Shown: positions 43,614 to 53,485, counted from the stretch's first letter. The stretch: 62,812 nt of DNA from Bacteroidota bacterium (GCA_029558535.1 JAKQEK010000043.1:1-62812); one strand, 5' to 3'. The notes: generated by a model from the sequence alone, not told the origin. A program made the numbers and translations.

Positions 43614-45098
43614 CTATTTTTTAAGTTTTAGCTTTCCTAAAAAATCATTAATTAAAGATTTGTATTCGTTCAAATATCCTGCAAAATATAATGGGGCAGC
43701 AAATAAAACACATAGCAATGCCGAACGTAATATCAGATCAATAATATAATTCCCAACTTGAGGTAACAACAATGAAAGAAAATAAGCAGCAGCGCCAAAT
43801 ATCAATATTAGCAAATGCTTAATTTCAAAAGGTTGAAATCCTAATTTAATTTTAATAAACAAAAATCTAATGATAAAATATATTAAAAAAGATACAGCCG
43901 AAGCAATTCCCGCACCGGTAATTCCAATTTCAGGCAACAGTATTATATTTAAACTTACTATTGAAATAATCAAAACTATCATTATCACTACATGTTGTCT
44001 GTAATACTTGCTGAATTGGATAATCTCTCCACTAACACTTGCAATCATCTGAAATAAGTGTGCTAAAGAAATAAACAAAATAACATATCTGCCCTGCGAA
44101 AAAGCCGGAGGTAAAATCTCTAAAATACTATTAACATTTCCCCATATAAGTAGAAAAAGTATTGTCCCAATAATCATAAGATTTGTAGTGCTTTTTTTAT
44201 AAATTACATCTACTTTTCCATTATCATTACTTTTAAACGCTTCAGCAATGAGAGATCCCGAAATTCTAACTAATGATCTGCCAGGCAATAAGATTATTGT
44301 TCCAAAAAAGAACACCGTTGAATAAATCCCGGTAGCACTTAAATCACAAAAATGATTAATTAAATATCTGTCTAGTTGCATAACAACCATCCCACTGAAA
44401 CCTGAAATTAGCCCAAAAGCTGCAACAGAGACAATTTCTTTTAAAAATGCAGGTTTGAATATGGTAAATGATGGCTTTAACAGAAATTGATGTTTTTTCA
44501 TCAAAACCAAACAAATTAACAAAACCGGTACTCCATAGCTTACCGTATAAAAAATGATAAAGTCATTAAAATCAAATATCCCGAACCAAAACAACATTAT
44601 TCCACCGAAATTAAGAATTCTCAGGAGAAATTCTTTGACAAACAAACCAAAAGATGCATTAAAAAGAATCCTATTATATGAATCAATTAATAAGTGAAAA
44701 ATACTTATGAAAATAAGCGGAATCAACAAATAAATATACTCTGCAAACAGGGGAGACTTTTCAATATTTTCCGCAATAAGCATTGGTTTTAAAATATAAT
44801 ATGCCCCAGAACAAATAAGAAATCCTAAAGTTCCAACGGCAATCAAAAAAAATAGGAACCCATTATGATTATTTTTTTCATCCCTGAAGTACGGAAATTG
44901 TCTAATGGTTACATTAACCATACCTAAACTTCCAAATTGTCCAAAAATAGCAGATATAGCAACCAATAGATTCGTTAAGCCAATCTCAGCTGTAGAGAAA
45001 ATTTGAGGCATAATAAGTGCCACATTGACAAACCCAATTAAAGCTCCCAGATATGAATATATCGAACCTTTTATTGTTTGTCTTGCAATTATTCCCAT
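43614..45098 (-). CDS. Polysaccharide flippase (MOP/Wzx-like)
   Basis: 494 residues, 12-14 membrane helices, no signal peptide. The N-terminus RQTIKGSIYSYLGALIGFVN and later GIYSTVFFFGTIILLPGRSL resemble the oligosaccharide flippase family of the MATE/MOP superfamily. It probably moves lipid-linked sugars across the inner membrane. The cargo (O-antigen or other) cannot be read from this window. It follows the IPExxxVDY gene by 10 bp. Confidence 0.85.
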   Translation of the reverse strand: MGIIARQTIKGSIYSYLGALIGFVNVALIMPQIFSTAEIGLTNLLVAISAIFGQFGSLGMVNVTIRQFPYFRDEKNNHNGFLFFLIAVGTLGFLICSGAYYILKPMLIAENIEKSPLFAEYIYLLIPLIFISIFHLLIDSYNRILFNASFGLFVKEFLLRILNFGGIMLFWFGIFDFNDFIIFYTVSYGVPVLLICLVLMKKHQFLLKPSFTIFKPAFLKEIVSVAAFGLISGFSGMVVMQLDRYLINHFCDLSATGIYSTVFFFGTIILLPGRSLVRISGSLIAEAFKSNDNGKVDVIYKKSTTNLMIIGTILFLLIWGNVNSILEILPPAFSQGRYVILFISLAHLFQMIASVSGEIIQFSKYYRQHVVIMIVLIISIVSLNIILLPEIGITGAGIASAVSFLIYFIIRFLFIKIKLGFQPFEIKHLLILIFGAAAYFLSLLLPQVGNYIIDLILRSALLCVLFAAPLYFAGYLNEYKSLINDFLGKLKLKK

Positions 45099-45108
45099 TT
45101 TTCAGGAT

Positions 45109-45528
45109 TTAAAACAATAATTTTTCTCTAGACTTAAGATTTTCCGGATTAAGTCTAAAAACTGCAGAAATGCCGGAGATTGATTTCAACTTAACAATTA
45201 GTTTGTCTAAAAAATCCTTATTCTCACAATCATAAATAATAATAAAATAGTCAATATTTTTTAATTCATCTATTAGGAAACCTGCAGCACCTTTATTTGA
45301 GACTATTTTAATCCTATTCCCGAGGTTTTCATCTTCAGTTTCATAAATACTGAATATCTGAAAATCTGAAAATCTGGAATCAATGATTTCTAGATCAGGA
45401 GATCTTTTAAACTCTACACCAAATATTTCACTCAAATGCCAAGATAATTTATAATCATCCACAGCTGATGATATCCCCAATAAATTAAAATTAAATTCCG
45501 GAGTATATTTTAGTTTTTTCGTTTTCAT
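45109..45528 (-). CDS. IPExxxVDY family protein
   Basis: 139 residues from ATG 45528. The frame is open to 45546, but a TAAATTTG -7 element (45534-45541) lies there. Small cytosolic protein of a Bacteroidota family found near acpP-fabF-rnc. Matching blocks are NFNLLGISSAVDDYKLSWHLS and FQIFSIYETED...GAAGFLIDEL. Function unknown. Gene context suggests a link to fatty acid synthesis or RNase III, but this is only association. Confidence 0.75.
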   Translation of the reverse strand: MKTKKLKYTPEFNFNLLGISSAVDDYKLSWHLSEIFGVEFKRSPDLEIIDSRFSDFQIFSIYETEDENLGNRIKIVSNKGAAGFLIDELKNIDYFIIIYDCENKDFLDKLIVKLKSISGISAVFRLNPENLKSREKLLF

Positions 45529-45533
45529 CACTG

Positions 45534-45541
45534 CAAATTTA
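45534..45541 (-). promoter_or_regulatory. -7 element for the IPExxxVDY gene
   Basis: TAAATTTG on the minus strand, 5 bases upstream of ATG 45528. It implies a very short or absent leader, as for the pair at 36129-36204. The -33 element is weak. Confidence 0.4.
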
Positions 45542-45645
45542 AACAATTATACCTAAACTAATCAATAGTAGATAAAACTTTGACACAGTATTTTCTTATA
45601 CTAAATCGATGTGTGTAAATATTTACGTAAATATGTTGTTTTGTG

Positions 45646-46389
45646 TTATTGATTTTCTTTATAATCAATAAAGATATTTTTCTTTAAAACATCTAATGCA
45701 GAATAAGAGGCTTTTTGTTCTGCCTCCTTTTTTGACCATCCTTTCCCTTCAGAGAGAAAAAGATTATTCAAACATATTTCACAACAAAAATGATGAACTT
45801 TCTCGTTTAACTCGCAATTCTCGAATGTGTAAAAGCTAATCTCCAACTTGTATTTTTGCATAAATTGAAGCAATTTAGACTTAAAATCAGAACTTTGTTT
45901 GATAAGGTTTTTAAGGTCAAAGTGTTCGGAAATTATTGCTGTAATAAATCTCTTACAATACTTGTATCCTCTGTCAAAATATATTGCTCCAATTAGGGCT
46001 TCAAAAGAATTTCCTGCTATATTTTTCATTGGAGAATTTCCGGTATTACGGAAAACTAATAAATCGTCTAGATGTAAGTCTTCAGCTATTTTATTAAGAC
46101 TTTTTCTATTAACAATAGCCGATCTTAAAATTGACAATTTCCCTTCGTTTGCTTTTGGAAATTCAATATACAGAATGTCGCTGACAACAGCACTTAATAT
46201 TGCATCACCAATAAATTCAAGTCTTTCGTTATTATAGATTTTCCCCAGATGAGTAATTCCGGCTGAAGAATGCCTTAAAGCAATTTTAAACAATTCAAGA
46301 TTTTTTACCTTAAAACCAATGATTTTACTGAGAGTATCAGATAATTCTTTTTCTTCTTTAGTTTTTCTTTTAAAAAGAAAAAAATTCAT
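45646..46389 (-). CDS. rnc: Ribonuclease III
   Basis: 247 residues. Cleaves double-stranded RNA in rRNA processing and regulation. The catalytic signature is NERLEFIGDAILSAVVSDIL (Glu and Asp metal ligands), with the second acidic site in NSFEALIGAIYFDRG. The C-terminal double-stranded RNA-binding domain ends in SEGKGWSKKEAEQKASYSAL. It lies 5 bp downstream of fabF. Confidence 0.95.
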   Translation of the reverse strand: MNFFLFKRKTKEEKELSDTLSKIIGFKVKNLELFKIALRHSSAGITHLGKIYNNERLEFIGDAILSAVVSDILYIEFPKANEGKLSILRSAIVNRKSLNKIAEDLHLDDLLVFRNTGNSPMKNIAGNSFEALIGAIYFDRGYKYCKRFITAIISEHFDLKNLIKQSSDFKSKLLQFMQKYKLEISFYTFENCELNEKVHHFCCEICLNNLFLSEGKGWSKKEAEQKASYSALDVLKKNIFIDYKENQ

Positions 46390-46394
46390 TTAAG

Positions 46395-47645
46395 CTATTC
46401 TGCCTTTTTAAATATTACACAAGTATTATGTCCGCCAAAGCCAAAAGTGTTGCTCATAGCATATTTAACATCTCTCTTCTGAGCTTTGTGTAATGTTAAG
46501 TTTAATTTAGGATCGATATTTACGTCCACCTGTTTATGATTGATTGTAGGAGGAACAACATTGTCAACAGTTGACATAATTGCAAAAGAAGCTTCCATTG
46601 CACCTGCAGCACCAAGTAAGTGTCCAACAATAGATTTCGTTGAACTGATATTTAATTTATATGCATGTTCACCAAAAACAGAAACGATTGCTTTAGCTTC
46701 AGAAATATCACCTACCGGTGTTGCTGTTCCATGAACATTAATATAATCAATATCTTCTTTCTTTATTTTTGCATCTTTTATTGCATTGGTCATAACTAAA
46801 GCAGCACCCATTCCTTCGGGATGTGGAGCGGTAAGATGATACGCATCGGCAGATAATCCGGCACCTACCATTTCGGCATAAATTTTTGCACCTCTAGCTT
46901 TAGCGTGTTCGTATTCTTCGAGAATAAGACCACAACCACCTTCACCCATTACAAAACCATCTCTGGTTGCACAGAACGGACGTGAAGCTGTTTTATATTC
47001 ATCGTTATTAAATGATATTGCCATCATTGACTGGAATCCACCCATCCCTATTTCGTTGATAGAAGCTTCGCTTCCACCTGTAACCATAAAATCGGCCATC
47101 CCTAATCTAATAAGATTATAGGAGTCAATCAATGCGTTTGATGAAGAAGCACATGCAGAAACTGTACAATAGTTTGGTCCCATCAGTCCATGTTTCATTG
47201 AAATATGTCCTGCTGCAATATCTGAAATAATTTTTGGAATAAAGAAAGGACTAAATCGAGGGACATAATTTCCTTCGATGTAGCCCTTTACCTCCTGATA
47301 GAATGTTTCGACTCCACCGATCCCGGATGACCAAATAACACCTGCGCGGGTTTTGTCCAAAGACTCCATATCCGCACCACAGTCTTGTAAAGCCTGGTCG
47401 GCAGCAATTAAAGCAAATTGTGTAAATTTGTCTATTCTCTTTACTTCTTTTCTATCGAAATACTTTTCAGGATCATAATTTTTTACCTCACATGCAAATC
47501 TTGTTTTAAAATTCGTGGTATCATAATGTGTAATCAAGTCACACCCGCTTACACCATTAACAACGTTTTTCCAAGTTTCGGCCGCAGTATCACCCACAGG
47601 CGATATTGTACCTATACCGGTAACAACAACTCTTTTTAACTCCAT
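46395..47645 (-). CDS. fabF: Beta-ketoacyl-ACP synthase II
   Basis: 416 residues. Condensing enzyme of fatty acid elongation. The active-site Cys is in TVSACASSSNAL, the two His in NVHGTATPVGD and VGHLLGAAGAMEA. The C-terminus AMSNTFGFGGHN is typical of KAS II. It follows acpP by 24 bp and precedes rnc by 5 bp. Confidence 0.96.
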   Translation of the reverse strand: MELKRVVVTGIGTISPVGDTAAETWKNVVNGVSGCDLITHYDTTNFKTRFACEVKNYDPEKYFDRKEVKRIDKFTQFALIAADQALQDCGADMESLDKTRAGVIWSSGIGGVETFYQEVKGYIEGNYVPRFSPFFIPKIISDIAAGHISMKHGLMGPNYCTVSACASSSNALIDSYNLIRLGMADFMVTGGSEASINEIGMGGFQSMMAISFNNDEYKTASRPFCATRDGFVMGEGGCGLILEEYEHAKARGAKIYAEMVGAGLSADAYHLTAPHPEGMGAALVMTNAIKDAKIKKEDIDYINVHGTATPVGDISEAKAIVSVFGEHAYKLNISSTKSIVGHLLGAAGAMEASFAIMSTVDNVVPPTINHKQVDVNIDPKLNLTLHKAQKRDVKYAMSNTFGFGGHNTCVIFKKAE

Positions 47646-47669
47646 ACCAGAATTTTTAAAAGATTAAAA

Positions 47670-47906
47670 TTATTTTGCGTGTGATTCCATGTAGCTTATC
47701 GCGTCACCTACAGTGCCAATTTTTTCAGCATCCTGGTCTGAAATAGAAATTTCAAATTCCTTTTCAAATTCCATAATAAGTTCTACTGTATCCAAGGAGT
47801 CTGCTCCCAGATCATTTGTGAAGCTAGCTTCTGGAGTTACCTCTGATTCGTCAACACCTAGTTTATCAACGATAATACTTTTTACTCTTGTTGTAATGTC
47901 TGACAT
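47670..47906 (-). CDS. acpP: Acyl carrier protein
   Basis: 78 residues, strongly acidic, with the phosphopantetheine attachment Ser in [18 protein letters not shown]. Carries growing acyl chains for FabF and other enzymes. First gene of acpP-fabF-rnc, with a promoter at 47949-47980. Confidence 0.97.
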   Translation of the reverse strand: MSDITTRVKSIIVDKLGVDESEVTPEASFTNDLGADSLDTVELIMEFEKEFEISISDQDAEKIGTVGDAISYMESHAK

Positions 47907-47948
47907 AATTAATAATTTAAGATTAATAAATTAATTACTTTTGCGGTG

Positions 47949-47980
47949 CAAATTAACAAAATAGATTCTGTTCGGTCAAA
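47949..47980 (-). promoter_or_regulatory. Promoter of acpP-fabF-rnc
   Basis: On the minus strand: TTTG (47977-47980), a 20-base spacer and TTAATTTG (47949-47956; one mismatch to TAnnTTTG). The acpP ATG is about 43 bases downstream. Confidence 0.55.
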
Positions 47981-48049
47981 CATTTTGCACAAAATTTTAT
48001 TAACAATTTGATTATATTATTGATTTTCAACAATTTAACAAGTTCAATT

Positions 48050-48652
48050 ATGACTTATAAAAGAAAACTAGTAAATATTGCTCTATTTGCCTCAGGATCA
48101 GGCACTAATGTCGAAAATATTGCTAATTACTTCAACAACAATTCTTCAATAAATATTTCTTGCGTGCTTTGCAATAAGCCAAATGCGTATGTTTTAACCC
48201 GTGCTGCAAAGCTTAATATGGATTTTATGTTGTTTAGCAGAGAAGATTTTAACAATTCTGATAAGATTTTAACATATTTAAACTCAAAAAACGTCAATTT
48301 AATTGTTCTTGCCGGTTTTTTATGGATGATACCTCAATTTCTAATTGAAAATTATCCGAATAGAATAATTAATATTCACCCTGCTTTGTTGCCAAAATAT
48401 GGTGGTAAAGGTATGTACGGCGATACTGTACATAAAGCAGTTTTTGAAAATAAAGAATCGAAAACCGGAATTACTATACATTATGTAAATAATAAGTATG
48501 ATGACGGAGAAGTGATATTTCAAAAATCAATTTCAATTAACAAATCTGATACCCCTGAAACTATTGCAAATAAGGTTCACGAATTGGAATACAAATATTA
48601 TCCTGTGATAATTGAAAAAATAGCTGTAAATTTGTTAAAAGAAAATATTTAA
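48050..48652 (+). CDS. purN: Phosphoribosylglycinamide formyltransferase PurN
   Basis: 200 residues from ATG 48050 (upstream in-frame codons add no conserved sequence). Transfers formyl from 10-formyl-THF to GAR in purine synthesis. Conserved: IALFASGSGTNVENI (phosphate loop), GFLWMIPQFLIENYPNRIIN with the catalytic Asn-His-Asp in IINIHPALLP and KYDDGEVIFQ. Divergent from acpP. It is followed 10 bp later by the secreted nuclease gene. Confidence 0.93.
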   Translation: MTYKRKLVNIALFASGSGTNVENIANYFNNNSSINISCVLCNKPNAYVLTRAAKLNMDFMLFSREDFNNSDKILTYLNSKNVNLIVLAGFLWMIPQFLIENYPNRIINIHPALLPKYGGKGMYGDTVHKAVFENKESKTGITIHYVNNKYDDGEVIFQKSISINKSDTPETIANKVHELEYKYYPVIIEKIAVNLLKENI

Positions 48653-48662
48653 AAGAAATTAT

Positions 48663-49742
48663 ATGTTGGCACAAATAAATGATGGGTTCAAAAAAGGTTT
48701 TCTAAAAATTATTCCTCTATTAATAATCATACTTATAAATTTTTTATTCTCATCTGCAAAGGCTCAAATACCTGTTGGATATTATAACTCAGCTCAGGGC
48801 TTACAGGGCGAAGAATTGCGTTCTGCTTTACACAATATTATAGATAATCATACTGTTATTTCTTACAGCGATTTGTGGACAGTTTACGAAACCAGTGATA
48901 AACGTTCTGACGGCAAAGTCTGGGATATATATTCAAATTGTGATTTTGTTTTTGTTACAGATCAGTGCGGGAGCTACAGTTCAATTTGTGATTGTTATAA
49001 CCGGGAACATACTGTACCTCAGAGTTGGTTCAATGATGCCAGTCCAATGGTTTCTGATGCCTTTCATGTTATTCCCACTGATGGTAAGGTAAACGGATAT
49101 AGAGCTAATTACCCTTACGGAGAGTGTAATTCCGGAACAGTTTATGGCACAGGAAAACTTGGATCATGTACATACTCCGGATATAGCGGAACTGTTTTTG
49201 AACCTGCTGATGAATATAAAGGAGATGTGGCCAGAATATATTTTTATATGGCAACCCGTTATATGGATGTTATTGAGAACTGGCCGGGCGGAGCGTCCTT
49301 TAGTGGCAACAATTTATCAGCATGGACAATTAACATGATGTTGGATTGGCATCATGACGACCCTGTCTCGCAAAAAGAAATTGACAGAAATAATGTTGTT
49401 TATTCATATCAGGACAATCGTAATCCTTATGTTGACAATCCTATTTGGGCAGATGCAGTTTGGGATCCTGATTATGTACCTAATTACATTGATAATATTT
49501 CTACATATTTTTCAATATCTCCAAATCCAGCACAAGATTTCATTGTTCTAACAACGAATTTAGACAATTATAATTCAGGTGAAGTTGTGATTTATGATAT
49601 TTCAGGTAGAGTTGTTTATTCTAAAAATCTTGAATCCGCAATAGAGATTATTAACATTTGTGATTATGTCCCCGGAACATATTATATAGCTTTTAAATTA
49701 AATAATAGAAAGTACTTTAATAAATTGCTTGTTATTAAATAA
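48663..49742 (+). CDS. Secreted endonuclease I (NucM family) with T9SS sorting domain
   Basis: 359 residues. A long N-terminal signal segment (about 1-35, ending SSAKAQ) precedes the EndA/NucM fold. The catalytic region is NREHTVPQSWF (His-Glu-His), with metal-binding FHVIPTDGKVNGYRANYPYG. IYFYMATRYMDVIENW and WHHDDPVSQKEIDRN follow. The C-terminal type A sorting domain is FSISPNPAQDFIVLTTNL to FNKLLVIK. A non-specific extracellular nuclease, probably for nutrient or phosphate scavenging, or for clearing DNA from the surface. Confidence 0.93.
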   Translation: MLAQINDGFKKGFLKIIPLLIIILINFLFSSAKAQIPVGYYNSAQGLQGEELRSALHNIIDNHTVISYSDLWTVYETSDKRSDGKVWDIYSNCDFVFVTDQCGSYSSICDCYNREHTVPQSWFNDASPMVSDAFHVIPTDGKVNGYRANYPYGECNSGTVYGTGKLGSCTYSGYSGTVFEPADEYKGDVARIYFYMATRYMDVIENWPGGASFSGNNLSAWTINMMLDWHHDDPVSQKEIDRNNVVYSYQDNRNPYVDNPIWADAVWDPDYVPNYIDNISTYFSISPNPAQDFIVLTTNLDNYNSGEVVIYDISGRVVYSKNLESAIEIINICDYVPGTYYIAFKLNNRKYFNKLLVIK

Positions 49743-49840
49743 GGGAGTTAATTTCAACTATCTCAAAAATATTTTAAGATAATCTTAAATAATTCCGAAT
49801 AAATTCTTAATTTTAGCATTGTAATTTAAACTAAAAAGCC

Positions 49841-50137
49841 ATGAAAGTATTAAGTATTATTGCAATAATTATTGCAGCAGCGGGTATCGGAATTGCCGTA
49901 CATAATCAGATAAATATTATTCCGCTTGTTGAGACTACAGAGGGAGATTCTCTCTGGATGTATTATCATGACCTAAAAATGATGTTGGGAAACATTGCTA
50001 TGTTGACAGGTTTGGTAAGTATAATTGGAGGTGTTATTGCAGGAATAAAGAAACAAAAACTCGGCTGGATTGGGGTAATTCTTGGTTTAGTTTCACTTGT
50101 TTTTGGCTTATCACAAGCAACACATATGTTTTCGTAA
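49841..50137 (+). CDS. Small three-helix membrane protein
   Basis: 98 residues. Hydrophobic segments at about 4-20, 50-68 and 74-91; the loop between the first two (NIIPLVETTEGDSLWMYYHD) probably faces outside. No motif that I recognise. A weak TAGCATTG (49814-49821) could be its -7 element. It stands alone between the nuclease and SIMPL-like genes. Confidence 0.65.
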   Translation: MKVLSIIAIIIAAAGIGIAVHNQINIIPLVETTEGDSLWMYYHDLKMMLGNIAMLTGLVSIIGGVIAGIKKQKLGWIGVILGLVSLVFGLSQATHMFS

Positions 50138-50220
50138 AATTTCATTCGACAAAAAGTTAGATTATATTGTCAGTCTAGAATAAGCAAATTCTTAGTTCTG
50201 ATAAATAATTAATTATTATT

Positions 50221-50252
50221 ATTGACCATTTCAACTCTTTTTTCTAACTTTG
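50221..50252 (+). promoter_or_regulatory. Promoter of the SIMPL-like gene
   Basis: ATTG (50221-50224), a 20-base spacer and TAACTTTG (50245-50252) match the consensus. This places ATG 50276 as the start and excludes the in-frame TTG at 50222, which is part of the -33 element. Confidence 0.6.
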
Positions 50253-50275
50253 ACCAAACTAAAAACCAAATAAAA

Positions 50276-51241
50276 ATGAAAAAAACTATTTTATTATACT
50301 TATTCGTAAGTATTTACACGTTAAGCAATTATGCTCAGGGAGCGGGGAACTGGGCATACCAGAGTAAGTCTGAGATGAGATCAGGGAGTAGTGATTACAA
50401 AACGGATTACTTCGCAGATTACGGTGGATTAACAAATTCAAATGCCAATGCATATTACCAACAACCATCGTACTATAATTATACGATTGCAAACGATACT
50501 GTTATTTACATTGATGTAAAGGCATTAATGAATGTAAAAGCGGACACATATATAATGATTTTAGGATTATCACAAATTTCGGACAATCTCGAAACTTGTT
50601 TTGAGCTTACAGATCAAAGAATAGCAAGTTTTATTGCAGATGCGGGAATAAAAGATACAGAAGTATATGTTGACTTTATCTCACAGACTCCAATTTTTGC
50701 AAGAGAAAAAGAAAAGAAAATTTTTAGTAAAAAATATGTTGAAGTACCAAAAGGTTATGAAATAAAAAAGAATATTCATATTAGATATACAGACCGTTCA
50801 AATGCTGACAAATATTTAAAAATGGCTGCAAAAAATGAAATTTATGATATAATAAGGGTTGATTATATTGTAAACGATCACAAGGCAATTTATAATACAT
50901 TAAGAACAGAATGTATTAACTTATTAAATCAATTTATGACAGATTTTTCAAAATTGGGATATACTTTTGAGGCTGATTATAAATCTCTGGAGGAAACAAA
51001 CTCTTGTACTTATCCAATATCTTGTTACTCTTCATTTTCTTCGTATATGCCTACAAATTATCAGGCATTAGTTGGAAATGCAACAGATATTACGTTAGTT
51101 AATCCAAATGAAAAAATAAATATTTTTTACAATAAACTGCCCTATAATACTTATGATATTATAATAAATCCTGATATGGTAGAACCGGCGGTTCAGTTTT
51201 CGCAATATATTAAATTAAAAATCGTTCTCAAGAAAAAATAA
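50276..51241 (+). CDS. Secreted SIMPL (DUF541)-like protein
   Basis: 321 residues from ATG 50276. Signal peptide (to about NYAQG), then a Tyr/Ser-rich stretch. The region DTVIYIDVKALMNVKADTYI...DQRIASFIADAGIKDTEVYVD resembles the SIMPL domain (periplasmic, found in signalling and stress-linked proteins), but the match is by eye. No lipobox or T9SS domain. The role is unknown. It lies 4 bp upstream of the heptose kinase gene, so the two form one transcript. Confidence 0.55.
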   Translation: MKKTILLYLFVSIYTLSNYAQGAGNWAYQSKSEMRSGSSDYKTDYFADYGGLTNSNANAYYQQPSYYNYTIANDTVIYIDVKALMNVKADTYIMILGLSQISDNLETCFELTDQRIASFIADAGIKDTEVYVDFISQTPIFAREKEKKIFSKKYVEVPKGYEIKKNIHIRYTDRSNADKYLKMAAKNEIYDIIRVDYIVNDHKAIYNTLRTECINLLNQFMTDFSKLGYTFEADYKSLEETNSCTYPISCYSSFSSYMPTNYQALVGNATDITLVNPNEKINIFYNKLPYNTYDIIINPDMVEPAVQFSQYIKLKIVLKKK

Positions 51242-51245
51242 TTCT

Positions 51246-52262
51246 ATGTCTGTTACAGATAATAAAGCTATGGAATCAATTATTACAAAAGATGAAGCTA
51301 AAGCATATTTGGATGCTTTTAGAACTAAAAATGTTTTAATTGTAGGAGATGTTATGGTTGATTCCTATTTGTGGGGCAAAGTCAACAGAATTTCTCCTGA
51401 GGCTCCGATACCAATTGTATCTGTAACCGAATCAGAATACAGATTAGGAGGGGCTGCAAATGTTGCTATTAATGTTCATTCACTTGGAGCTACTCCTTAT
51501 TTATGTTCGGTTATTGGGGAAGATGAAAAATCAATTATTTTTAAGCAACTTCTGAAATCAAATAATTTAAGCGATATTGGCATTATTTGCAATAAGAATC
51601 GCAAGACTACAGTTAAAACCAGAATCATCAGCAGTAATCAGCATTTACTAAGGGTGGATGACGAAATAGAAACAAATATTGATAAAAATACTGCTGACGA
51701 ACTAATAAACAAGATAAAAAAGATTTGCAAAGAAAAATCTGTTGATGTAATAATTTTTGAAGATTACGACAAAGGGGTTTTAACAGATTATACGATTAAA
51801 GAAATTATCGAATTTTCAAAAGAGCAAAACATTTATACTACTGCAGATCCTAAAAAGCGGAATTTTGAGAATTATTTCGAAGTAAATTTATTCAAACCTA
51901 ATCATAAAGAATTTTGCGAAGGGGTTAATCGTGATATTCCTAAAAATGATATTAAACTAATTAAAGAATATTCCGGAAAGTTTTTGGAAGAATATAAAAT
52001 TGACAAGCTAATCCTAACCTTATCAGAGCAGGGATTAGTAATATGCGACAAAAACAATTGTATTCAGTATCCTGCAGTTGTTAGAGACATTGCAGATGTT
52101 TCGGGGGCAGGAGATACTGTAATCAGTGTAGCTTCTCTATTGCTTTGCTCGGGTGCCGGGAATGAACATATTGCATTTTTATCAAACATTTCGGGGGGAT
52201 TAGTTTGTGCCAAAGCTGGCGTTGTGCCAATAGATCCTAAAAGTTTGTTATCAGAAATTTAA
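51246..52262 (+). CDS. D-glycero-beta-D-manno-heptose-7-phosphate kinase (HldE kinase-domain type)
   Basis: 338 residues, PfkB/ribokinase fold. N-terminal VLIVGDVMVDSYLWGKVNRI and SPEAPIPIVSV, the GG motif YRLGGAANVAINV, and the catalytic DVSGAGDTVIS match the RfaE1 domain. The adenylyltransferase half of bifunctional HldE is absent, so a separate HldC-type protein would be needed. Makes heptose-1,7-bisphosphate for LPS core. Consistent with lpxK and the GT9 gene in this window. Confidence 0.88.
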   Translation: MSVTDNKAMESIITKDEAKAYLDAFRTKNVLIVGDVMVDSYLWGKVNRISPEAPIPIVSVTESEYRLGGAANVAINVHSLGATPYLCSVIGEDEKSIIFKQLLKSNNLSDIGIICNKNRKTTVKTRIISSNQHLLRVDDEIETNIDKNTADELINKIKKICKEKSVDVIIFEDYDKGVLTDYTIKEIIEFSKEQNIYTTADPKKRNFENYFEVNLFKPNHKEFCEGVNRDIPKNDIKLIKEYSGKFLEEYKIDKLILTLSEQGLVICDKNNCIQYPAVVRDIADVSGAGDTVISVASLLLCSGAGNEHIAFLSNISGGLVCAKAGVVPIDPKSLLSEI

Positions 52263-52268
52263 TAATAA

Positions 52269-52294
52269 AAAACGCTGAAAATTTTCAGCGTTTT
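52269..52294. terminator. Bidirectional terminator between heptose kinase and ispD
   Basis: A perfect 26-base palindrome, AAAACGCTGAAAA/TTTTCAGCGTTTT, flanked by T-rich sequence (rightward GTTTTT; leftward a T-run from ATAATAAAA). It lies between convergent genes and overlaps the last codons of ispD (stop at 52285). Confidence 0.85.
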
Positions 52295-53004
52295 GTTTTT
52301 AATATTTGTCTGAAATACTCCAGATCTTCAGAAAATGTAATTTTGACATTATTTATATCGCCCTTAACTATATAGATGTTTTCTTCCGGGAAGACTTTAT
52401 TCACAATGCTGCAATCATCTGTTTGTTTAAAGCGATTGACTTTTTCGTGTTTTTCATAAGCATTCAAAAGAACTTTATAATCAAAACCCTGCGGAGTCTG
52501 AGCCTTCAATATTTTGCTTCTGTCCGGAATATGTTCCAATGTTCCGTTATTACCTGCAATATAAATTGTATCTGTTGTCGGAACAGCAACAGTAACTACA
52601 TTATTTACCGTAAGCCTATCTAATACATCATCTATAATCTTCTTACTTGTAAATGGTCTTACTGCATCCTGAACCAAAACTTTTAAATTTTCTGTATCTT
52701 TTTCAATACGAGAAATTTCCATTAATCCCAAATATGAGGACTCTCCTCGAGTAGAGCCACCTTCAACTACCGAAACAACTTTTGGGAATTTACCCCCCCT
52801 TACAATCTGTTTTGTTCTTTGAATATGCTCCGGATTGCTTACAACAACAATTTTGCTAATTAGCGGATGATTATTAAAATTGCTTACACAATAATCCAAT
52901 ATGGTTTTGCCATAAACATCAGCAAATTGTTTTGGCATAACATTCCCAAAACGGTTACCGGAACCACCGGAGAGAATCAGAGCATACACCTTTAAGTCAG
53001 ACAT
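52285..53004 (-). CDS. ispD: 2-C-methyl-D-erythritol 4-phosphate cytidylyltransferase IspD
   Basis: 239 residues. MEP pathway step forming CDP-ME. The CTP-binding N-terminus is ALILSGGSGNRFGNVMPKQF; VLVQDAVRPFTSKKI and VTVAVPTTDTIY follow, with TPQGFDYKVLLNAYE near the C-terminus. Length normal. Lies 38 bp downstream of gcvH; its end carries the shared terminator. Confidence 0.94.
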   Translation of the reverse strand: MSDLKVYALILSGGSGNRFGNVMPKQFADVYGKTILDYCVSNFNNHPLISKIVVVSNPEHIQRTKQIVRGGKFPKVVSVVEGGSTRGESSYLGLMEISRIEKDTENLKVLVQDAVRPFTSKKIIDDVLDRLTVNNVVTVAVPTTDTIYIAGNNGTLEHIPDRSKILKAQTPQGFDYKVLLNAYEKHEKVNRFKQTDDCSIVNKVFPEENIYIVKGDINNVKITFSEDLEYFRQILKTKR

Positions 53005-53042
53005 AAAAATATCTTACCGATTAAAAAACAAATAAAACAATT

Positions 53043-53423
53043 TTAGTCTTTTGCTACTTCTGTATAAGCTGCAGCATCGAGTAAGTTGTTTGCTTCAGCA
53101 GGGTCATTCATTTTAATTTTTATCAACCAGCCGTTCCCAAAACAATCTTTGTTAACCAAAGCAGGATCGTCCATAATAGCCTGGTTTACTTCTACTACTT
53201 CGCCACCTACCGGCATGTATATGTCTGAAACAGTTTTAACAGCTTCGATAGTTCCAAAAGATTCGCCCTTATCAAGGTTTTCGCCTTCAGTTTCGATTTC
53301 AATAAAAACTATATCACCCAATGCTGTTGCAGCGAATTCAGTAATACCGATATAAGCCATTTCACCTTCTATGCGTAACCATTCGTGTGATTCAGCATAC
53401 TTCAAATTTGTAGGAATATTCAT
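53043..53423 (-). CDS. gcvH: Glycine cleavage system H protein
   Basis: 126 residues. Lipoyl carrier of the glycine cleavage complex. The lipoyl-lysine is in GTIEAVKTVSDIYMPVGGEV (about residue 64); SHEWLRIEGEMAYIGITEFA and GNGWLIKIKM are typical. No other gcv gene is in the window. The order sprA-gcvH is frequent in Bacteroidota. Confidence 0.95.
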   Translation of the reverse strand: MNIPTNLKYAESHEWLRIEGEMAYIGITEFAATALGDIVFIEIETEGENLDKGESFGTIEAVKTVSDIYMPVGGEVVEVNQAIMDDPALVNKDCFGNGWLIKIKMNDPAEANNLLDAAAYTEVAKD

Positions 53424-53485
53424 AATAATTTTATTTATAGATTAAATACTAATAATAATAAAACTCAAATTAAACACATTTTTTT